Positions 56,144 to 64,000 of a stretch of DNA of 64,000 nucleotides are shown piece by piece. Under the pieces are notes generated by a model. The model saw nothing but the letters and a program-made list of their open reading frames with translations. It was not told the DNA's origin and did not search any database. Positions within the stretch are counted from its first letter, which is position 1. The number at the start of each line of letters is the position of its first letter. The DNA is from Crocodylus rhombifer (taxonomy: Eukaryota > Chordata > Crocodylia > Crocodylidae): positions 427,815 to 491,814 of the forward strand of contig JAVSML010000978.1 of assembly GCA_038503035.1 (NCBI GenBank). The letters are read 5' to 3'. The position numbers and the translations under genes are program-made.

Positions 56144-59100
56144 CCATGAGTATCCTTACAACTCTACATTTCTATGATTCTATAACTTCACTACTAGTGA
56201 ATTGATTAGAAAATGAAATGGTTTTATAATATCTAATTATCCCTCTTTGTACTTTTTTTGGTATGCAGACTACATTATTTATATCAATCAGTGAGGTGCT
56301 AATGTGTAATAGCAAGGACCGAGTCTTTGAATCAAGAGAAATTTGATTCGCATTATTCCTGACAGTCTTGTTTAAGTGGCTTTGGGAAGGTCAGTACACC
56401 ACCGTATCTAAGAGGAGGGTAGTATGTAAAATAGGTTAGTTTCAAACTGGAATCTCCGTGTGTAGTTCCTTGCTTATTTTTTTAAAGTGTTTCCATTTAA
56501 AAATTTGCCAATTGCCTTAAATAACTTCACATAATTATTTTTTTACATCTTAGAATAGCTTGACAAGGAAGACAAGGTAACACAGAATGTGCTGAGAACT
56601 TTATTTTTATGTGGGGAAAAAATGAGTAAGATTTAGTGAACAGGCTGAAGTTGGGTCTAGTAGGCTTTATTAGTTTAAAGTTTTACTTGCCAGTCTACTA
56701 TATCTGACCTTATGAAGTTTCAGAAATGAAAGGCCATATGCAAAGTAATTTTACATCATTCACAGTATCTTTAGATGCCTTCATAAGAGTTCTCAGGATA
56801 AAAATATTTTTACTGTCCTTCAACCAAAGAATTAAAACATTTTTAATCTTTTTATAAAGCAACTAGCAGTTTTGCTGCAAAGCTGCCTTGCTATTTTCAT
56901 CTCTTGCTGAAAGGCAAAATATGCTCTGTGTTCTTAAGTTACTAATTGTACCAGGCGGGGCACCCTAGGGTTGCCGTGCTCTCCACTAGTGCCCCTCACC
57001 ACATCCAGTTTGCCTATACCACAACCTTCATTCTCATCCACCATGTCTTGATGATCATAAATATATTAAAGAGAGGCTGCCTCATCTTCTTGATCACAGT
57101 GCTCCTGCTACTCCACATCTTGCTTCTTTATGGGGGCTCTAAGTACCCCAACCTTATGAGCTGTGCGTGGCTCCAGCCAGCCCTGTACCATGCCCCAAGC
57201 CTCACAGATGTACTGGACATCTGTCTCACTCTCAGCACACCCTCTGGCGCTCGGGCCCTCCACAGCCCTTGTCTCTCAGCGCACTCTCTGGCACTCAGGC
57301 CCTCCACAGCCCTTGTCTCTTGAGCTACCCCTTTTGCTTCTCATTGCCCCCTTGCTCCAGGATTACTACACCCACACTGGGGCTGGGGTCCACACCCCGC
57401 CAATGCTGTGTCCTCTCCGCACCCATGCTACCATGGGTCCCCTGTGAGGCCTCCTCCAACCTGTAATAGCTTTACCCAAACCACCAGTTGTAAACCATCA
57501 AAGCAAACTCAAGCCCTTTGGCTATAACGTAAACCTAAGCCATCTGGCCATAATCACCTTCAAGTCTGTCTCTGAGTTTATGCATCTCTCACCCAAACAA
57601 CTGCCCGTGCATTCTAGCCTCTTCCTTTTTCTCACTCAGCAGAGTTCCTACCTCTACAGCTGCTGGCAGGCAACTGCCTGCCAGGCCTCAGCCTGGAAGT
57701 TATACAGGAGCCAGGCCCTACATAAAAATTATTGCCGCCTCCCCCTCCCCCCTGCCCTCTTTCTGCCAAAGGTGAATGTTTACCATGGCAGAAATCTTTC
57801 CTGATGCAATCAAGTCCAGGAGAACATGTGCATCCTTTCAGACATGAAGAATACTATTCTGGTATCCTAATAATACTGCCTTGCACTTTGTTTCTCTTCT
57901 ATCAGAGGTGTACCCTCCCCTCCCTGCCCCCCCATAATTAGCATAGCCAGGGGTTATTTTCAGCCCTTTTTTAAATCTAAATTCATCATTTTGTGAAGGG
58001 CCTGGTTTCTGTACCTCATCTGCAAGGGAGATGAGTAAACTCATGTAAAATGCTAATTCTTAGTGATTACTAGGTTTCAGCTATATTAAGCTTTGAGCCT
58101 CTCTTATGGTGGAAACAGGCGTCATCCTTTTATGATGACACAAAGGCCAAACAAACAGACATCCACAATTTTGTCGTGCCACAAGTGCCCAGTGTAGTTC
58201 AACCACTATCCCAACTGGCAGTAACTGGCAGTTGGCAGCCACGATGGATGCAAACACAAGAATGATGAGGCTAAATGCAGCTTGATGCTACCTACCTGTA
58301 AGCCCCACAAGTGCCATATCAGTAAAACAAACTCAAGAAAACATGCATGACATGTCATGAACCCCCACAGAACCTAGTGGGCTTCATGACAATTGTGTTA
58401 GTCATTATGATTAAAGTTAAAGTTTACCCCCCTCTAAAAGGTTTAATGGAATTACTTCCTTTTAATGCACTGTGCTCTTTTATAATGCCTTATGTATTAA
58501 AAAAAATCTTCCATGTTACTGTTAGAACAAATCTTGGAAATATGTTGAAAAGTACATGATTTCATTTTGTGAAAGAGCTGTCTTACGGACAAAGCTTACT
58601 TACACAGTCACATACAATAGCAGACCTTTTTTGTTCAGCCCATGAAAAACAAAGCAGCAATTGCATTTTTGTTTTGTTTTAAATAGGGGCAGGAGTGGAT
58701 TCCAATCTAAATTCCATTGGTGCAAATCAGAAATCAGAAGGAATTCCAGAATTTAGAGCTACACACTGGGGAGCACATGAGATCAAACTCAGATCTTCGG
58801 TATCTTGACAGATAATACATGAATGGCACTCAGAAACAATTTTCTCCTATCCAAAGAAAAATGTTTCTTCTACGCTCATCCCTCCGTTCTTTGCCAATGA
58901 GCCTTGAGCCTTTTCCACTAGTGGTAAGGTAGTTTGTTCTCTGAACCTGGTTAGTCCTTTTGTTCCCTACAGCGACTGCCAACTTCCAGTTATTGCTGGT
59001 TGTGATAATGGTTGAATTACATTCCTTTAGCAGCTCAAAACAGCTTGCTTTTCGCTAACTCCAGAAAAAAAGAGTTTGTATATATGAATACAGTATTTTA

Positions 59101-59384
59101 AATGAAAATGTAGGCATTCTTTCTCTATTTTAACCACGATATAAATCAGCATAGAAAACAATGTAGGTTTTGGCATTGGTATCATGTTAGTTTTGACTGA
59201 TGAATACATACCAGGTTTGGGAATTACAAAAGCTCCTTGTGTGGCATGTTCCAGTTTTTCCAGTGTATCTCCAAAAGTACTTGAGCTGTCCATGTCCTAA
59301 ATTCTCTGTCGTGTTCTCTGGCATAAACAAATGGGATTTCCCACTGAGTACCAGGCTAGTCTGTAGTGTAGCATATCTCAGAAT
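56144..59384. other. Spacer with a GC-richer part at 56940-57750
   Basis: No gene is recognised. The plus frame at 56946-57323 contains a hydrophobic stretch (IFLITVLLLLHILLLY), but its first codon is TTG, no family is recognised, and its end is a tandem duplication. It is not called as a gene. Confidence 0.4.
57242..57320. repeat. 44-bp tandem duplication
   Basis: ctctggcgctcgggccctcc...cttgtctct (from 57242) is repeated as ctctggcactcaggccctcc...cttgtctct (from 57286) with two differences. Confidence 0.85.
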
Positions 59385-59828
59385 CAGAGAAATGTAGGGC
59401 TAAAAGGGACCTTAAGGGAAGATCTTGTGCTTGCCCGTGTACTGGGATAGGCTTGAGCATACCTAAGTCAGTCCCTGCAAGAGATGTTTGTCTAATTCCT
59501 CTAAAAAAGCCTACCTAGGGAGGTTGTAGCATCTCCTTTCTTGGAGTGTCACCAGCTGAACAGAAAGTTTCCCTAAAATCAACCCTATTTTTTCCAGTAA
59601 ATTAAGTGGATTCCTGTAAATTAAGTGGATTATTTTCTTGTCATTCCACAAATAACTGGGAGAAACCACTGATCATTGTCCTCTTCATAACAACTTTTTA
59701 CATATTGGAAGACTGTTTGTCACCACTCAATCTCCTCTTTCCTAGACTAAGTAAAATCAGTTCCTTGAACTTTTCCACATAGGTAATGTTTTCAAAAACA
59801 TTTGGTTCATTCTATAACCCTCCATTAA
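59385..59828 (-). mobile_element. Old CR1/L3 LINE fragment, antisense
   Basis: The antisense tail at 59385 (gagaaatgtagggctaaaagggacc) is followed by 3' UTR and C-terminal text (caatctcctctttcctagactaagtaaaatcagttccttgaac in pieces). A 17-nt string taaattaagtggatt is duplicated at 59599 and 59617. No open frame remains. Confidence 0.7.
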
Positions 59829-60024
59829 AAGTAATAGTGATGACAAGGGGAATTAATTTGATCAAAATTAGACACCTGTAGGAAACTAATATTTTCAGAC
59901 CAGAATTTGAATATTTATCATTATTAAGCAGTATTCGCTCTTTTGCATGACATTTTAGTATTTCACCATTTTTAAGGAGTACTAAATAAGATTTTTCAAA
60001 GGTAAGGCACTGAAACCATTACTT

Positions 60025-60835
60025 AAGGTAAGAGAGAAAGGCACAGACCAGTGGCTTGAAGTTGCAACAAAGTAGGTTTAGATTGGATATCAGGAAAAAA
60101 CATTTTCACTTTTAGAACAGCAAGGCAGTGGAATAGACTGCCTAGGGGAATTTGTGGATTCTTCTTCACCGGAGGTGTTCAGGAAGAGGTTGGACAGCCG
60201 CTGGTCAGGGATCTAGGTGTAGCTATACTATGTTCTGCTGTGGGTATTTCCCATGCTTCTGGGCTTTTTACAGTTACTGCATGAGGCCAGGAGGTAATCA
60301 GCCCCCTGCTGCTACTACATATATCAGGCTTTGTTGGATTTTTTTTAAGCCTTCCTTGGAGGCACCAGGTGCTGGCTGAAGCCAAGGCTGGGGATTTTGA
60401 CTGGGTTGTGCTAAATGCTCCTACTGGGTCTTAAACCCAGAGGTCTGTGGTTAGAGGGTCTTGTCCCTCCACTCAGCATCAGACTGATCATTATATTCGG
60501 GGTCAGGAAGGAATTTTACCCAGCTTGGTATGGACTGTGGGGGGCTTTGCCTCCCGCTGCAGTGAGGGAGCATATCCCTTCTCTTGGGATCTCTTGAATG
60601 TATTTTAACAACCTTTGTAGCAGCAGGACATTGGCTGCTGTGGTTCCCCTGCTTTACCTATGGCAGTTTTGGGTGTTGTATCTTGAGTTTTGTGTAAAGG
60701 TTGACTGTGTAATTTTGTTTTGAGGTAAGACAATGGAGTTGTATAGGATGGTTTGGATAGGGATGTTCCTGCCTTAGTGTAAATGATCTTTTGAGGTTCC
60801 CTCCAGCCCTACTTCCCTGTGGTTCTCTGATTAAG
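60025..60835 (+). mobile_element. CR1 LINE 3' end, sense, with long 3' UTR
   Basis: It contains the C-terminal coding stretch (ggcttgaagttgcaacaaagtaggtttagattggatatcagg), gaagaggttggacagccgctggtcaggg, and then about 600 nt of 3' UTR. It ends gatcttttgaggttccctccagccctactt. The UTR matches 26560-26800 (same strand) and 28925-29325 (complement), defining one CR1 subfamily in the window. Confidence 0.85.
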
Positions 60836-62063
60836 GCACAGACCAGTAACTGTCTAGTATCCTGTCTCTGATAGTGGCCATCATCTGAAGCTTCAGAAGA
60901 ATATGAAAGAAAATCATAAAGTAGAAAATTATGGCATAATATGCCTACAGGGGAAATGACTTTTTCCTTAAAACAGAAGAAAAAGGTCCTTATATTTTAG
61001 CTTATATTACATATTTTTGTGATTTGTGTTTGTGTCATCCACACAAATATCTAATCCTTTTGTGACTTACTAAGTTGTGGTAACAAGTTACCTTTTGGTT
61101 TCATTGGCTATGTCCTTGTTCTTGCACTAAGAGCAAAAATAAATAAAATACAATTTACCATTTTTATAACATTGGTATTCCTTCTCTCTTTATACCGAAA
61201 TCTTATCCAGGTGTTTGTTGCCAGCTCTTGGACCCTCTCAACTTCTGTGATATATTTTGACACTGAGATTTCCTTTCAAAGTGTATGTAATTACCTTTCA
61301 TTTCTACATTTCTGACAATCGTATACAAACACAGCAAGAGGCTTGTTATCAGTGAAGGTGCAATGAGTTTGGGGGAGTAACTGATGAGCTTCCCTGATGC
61401 TCATGGTTACCTGAATCTTTGTGAGACTGTATGTGACAGTGATTCTCTAACAACTGACCTAAATTACTGCTTACTAGGGTTGTTTGATTTGGACAATTTT
61501 TTTTATTCACCTTAAAATTAAGGTGGTTGTTTTGTTCCTGTTTTTCTCATTTGTGCACTGTGGTATTGCCTCTCCTGCCTTAAAGGATGCAAAGTGAAAA
61601 TCCAGATGTTCAGAGACCAAAGATACCAAAGAGCTGGTTTGGCTGAAATGGCAGTTACCACATAAAAGCTTTGAATTTTTCCCTGTTTCATGTGGCTTTT
61701 TACTAGGTTGTACTATATATAAAATAGGATGAGCCTAAGTAACACATCTAGACTTACTGTACTAGTTAAAAAAAGAAAGGAAAAAGAGTTAACTCCAAAG
61801 AAGAATTGCATTTAACATATTTTCTGATCTCTGATTACCTCCAAGCACAAATATGACCTCAGTGAGTACTGTATTTTGACAGTCAGCATCAATGCTAATA
61901 ATTGCCAATATTATGAACATTTTTCCAGGAAGTGACCCCTATCTAATAACCAAAGGTGAAACCATATTATTGGATAGTATTAATTGGCAGATATTGTAAT
62001 ATTCATTTTGGAGAGAATGCTTTTTAAAGGCAGTACTTTGTAAATGGGAAGTCAAATATCAGT
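60836..62063. other. AT-rich spacer
   Basis: No recognised feature is present. Confidence 0.4.
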
Positions 62064-62306
62064 GGCTGCATCTACATGAGAAGCTGACTGAGCAGTAGCT
62101 TGTTACTACTGTGCAGTAGCATCACGTGGCACACAGTGTGAAGGAAGCTACTGTACAGTAGTAATGAGCTACTGTGCAGTCAGCATTACCTAAAAGCTGT
62201 TTGGGGATGCTACTGCACAGTATCTCCGGTTACTGCACAGTCATTTAGTACTCGTGTATACAAATACTAAATGACTGTGCAGTAAGCGTCTCGTGTAGAC
62301 ACAACC
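62064..62306. mobile_element. MITE with complementary termini and a perfect 20-bp stem
   Basis: The left end GGCTGCATCTACATGAGAAGC and the complement of the right end GGTTGTGTCTACACGAGACGC match at 16 of 21 positions. A perfect inverted repeat TACTGCACAGTCATTTAGTA (62231-62250; 62265-62284) encloses a 14-nt loop. Many short copies of ctactgtgcagt recur within the element. No coding capacity. Confidence 0.75.
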
Positions 62307-63049
62307 AGTTATGACTAGTAGACGCAGGACTAGATTAGTATGTTGACTATATGACTCTTGACTGATTTCCTGTACCAAGTTATATGTACTGTAAATATAC
62401 CAGTGAACAATACATTATCCAACTTGAGGTTTCTTTTAAAATTGCCAGGGAAACTTCAGGGGGAAAATGTTTAGAAGCCTTTATAATAAAGAGGTTAAAA
62501 CATAATGAATTCCTACTGTACAATACTGATTCACAAATCTGTGCTTACTTTGTACACTTAGGAATTTGGAAAGGTACCATTAGCAATGTTTGTAATTCTG
62601 TTGATGTGTATACAAAAACAGACACAATTATGGGAAACTTTCCTGGAAAAGACTCTGGCAATGAAGGAAAAATCATCTAATCAAGGAGTAAAGCACAGAG
62701 ATATCAGCATAGTCTTTCAACAATCCTTAACATGCTTATTCTGTCCAATGGACAAGTTAGGTAGCCTTGTAGTAGGACCTCATACACAGAGAGGCCTGGA
62801 AAGTGTCAGGAAGTCATACCTTACCAAATGAATATCTAGAAAATCATCCTGATCAACTATCAGACATTAAGGGCACAGGAGAAGTATTAGCAGAGAGAGA
62901 AAGTAAAATCCATGAGTTGACTTGTACTATGGGACAAGCACTAAAAAACCTCTCACCTGGGCAGCTGAAATACAAGGCCTTGTTTTTTTTTTTTTTTCTT
63001 CTTCGCAATATAGAGCTGTTGTTATCCTCAACCTGAACATGTGGGCTAA
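62307..63049. other. AT-rich spacer
   Basis: Frames such as 62384-62680 (+, 98 codons) have no recognised family. A T15-type run lies at 62982-62998. Confidence 0.4.
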
Positions 63050-63275
63050 GGACAGAAGTTACACACAAACTGGTTTAAGTGATCAGAAACCAGTTTAAAC
63101 CTGTAAAAGAACAGAAGTTCAGTACACATAAACTACTTTCAAAATGGCCAAAACTGAATGTAGTATCAGACTCAACTGATTTAGGTGAAACTAGTTTAAG
63201 GAACTTCTGTCCCAGAGCTTTTCTTGTATGTTAACTCACAGTTCCCCAGCATCCTAGGATACTTTGCACCCCTGG
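63050..63275 (+). mobile_element. MITE of the GGACAGAAGTT family
   Basis: ggacagaagtt at 63050-63060 is mirrored by aacttctgtcc at 63202-63212, so a 163-bp core has 11-bp terminal inverted repeats. Copies at 15885 and 55888 share the core. The 55888 copy also shares the following 60 nt (aactcacagttccccagcatcctaggatacttt), so the mobile unit may be larger than the core. Confidence 0.75.
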
Positions 63276-63458
63276 GCTGGGTTGCGCTGGGTGTGCTGTC
63301 TGCTCCAGTGGAGCAGGGCTGGCTCCACCCCTCTGCTCCCCAGCTGGAGCACTATAACTGCTCTGGCTGGCAGAGAAGGGGGTGGAGGTGGGAAACCCTG
63401 CTGGGGGTGGGGGGAAAGCAGGGGGGGGATTTATCCCCCCTCCCACTATCACGGGATC

Positions 63459-64000
63459 CCAAATGGGGTCTGCTTGGCAGGGGCTCAGCAGCCCCTGCCA
63501 GGCTTTTCCCATGCCCTCCCCATTGCACCCCTCATCTCAGGGGGCCAGCCTGGGGCCAGCACATGGCCATACCCCTGCCACTTGAACAGCAAGTGGGCAG
63601 AAAAACCTAGCAGGGGCTGCTGTGCCCCTGCCAGGCAGACCTCATTTGGGCTCAATGTCAGTTGGAGAGGGGAGGGAAGGGGGATTAATCTCCCCTTCCT
63701 CCCATCTCTCTTTGCCTCAGGGGGTTAGCATCTGGCCACGCTCCCACCACTCAAGTGGCTAGTGGGAGAAAAAACCTGGCAAGGGCTGCTGTGCTCCTGC
63801 CAGGCAGACTTCAGCTGGGGTCTGTTCCAATGGGATAAGGGAGGAAGGCTGGATTAAACATCCCTCTCTTCCCCACCCCCCCTTTCCCCCTGGCTGGGGT
63901 CTGACCATGCCCCCATCCTCACCACTCGAGGGGCAAGCAGGGAAAAGCGTTGCAGGGGCTGCTTCCCCCTTCCCCCTGGAGGCATACCCCAGGTGGGGAC
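63459..64000. repeat. GC-rich tandem array, period 169-175 bp, with an inverted first unit
   Basis: The units' anchor ccactyraa/g...agtgggagaaaaa...ctgcca occurs at 63578, 63747 and 63922 (spacings 169 and 175). Each unit contains a self-complementary ggcaggggc...gcccctgcc segment. The first copy of that segment with its flank (63459-63512, aaatggggtctgcttggcag) is the reverse complement of 63600-63655. The array runs off the window. Frames of 128-154 codons here are composition effects. Confidence 0.75.

Noticed and set aside
56946..57323. 125-codon frame with a hydrophobic stretch
   Set aside because: It starts at TTG, its C-terminal part is a DNA tandem duplication, no family is recognised and there are no splice signals.
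63224..63728. 128- and 154-codon frames at the right end
   Set aside because: They lie in a GC-rich tandem array and exist in several phases.

Overview
The window looks like non-coding nuclear DNA of a sauropsid, most likely a crocodilian and possibly a turtle. The basis is the dominance of CR1 LINEs with the archosaur/turtle-type tail (tail motif gggttggaagggacct in antisense copies), palindromic MITEs, a Ty3/Gypsy provirus with a PNMA-like gag, AT-rich spacers with GC-rich repeat blocks, and one 10-N scaffold gap. I recognise no host protein-coding gene, tRNA gene, rRNA gene or CRISPR array. Almost every long reading frame belongs to a transposable element or is a chance frame in GC-rich repeat DNA. 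The window is probably intergenic or deep intronic, and the species call is inference.

Layout. 1-8.4 kb is AT-rich spacer with a 34-nt inverted-repeat pair, an old CR1 and a Tigger/mariner-like element. 8.46-8.77 kb is a strong fold-back, followed by a well-preserved 5'-truncated CR1 (8.996-10.668 kb). 12.6-13.8 kb is an older CR1/L3-type copy. 15.9-17.2 kb is a MITE cut by a CR1, then a GC-rich palindrome. 17.685-21.62 kb is a defective Gypsy provirus with both LTRs, a tRNA-Pro-type primer site, broken gag and broken pol; its two LTRs differ by an exact 33-nt inversion. 24.366-25.473 kb is an antisense LTR of the same family whose middle is replaced by a CR1 endonuclease fragment. 26.5-31 kb holds CR1 tails, two MITEs and the assembly gap. 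36.8-38.4 kb is a three-level nest: non-CR1 LINE, then MITE, then CR1. 39.08-40.58 kb is a candidate antisense LTR. 41.1-42.9 kb is a CR1 split by a roughly 1-kb hAT-type element. 47.1-51.6 kb is another three-level nest: MITE, then CR1, then a second CR1. 52.6-53.75 kb is one more CR1. 55-64 kb has further CR1s, MITEs and, at the right edge, a GC-rich array with a period near 170 bp.

The elements do not form a pathway. Their value is as a layered insertion record: target duplications and nesting give relative ages. Two CR1 copies share the same inferred 5' start nucleotide, and the 5' and 3' LTRs of one provirus carry opposite orientations of one 33-nt block.
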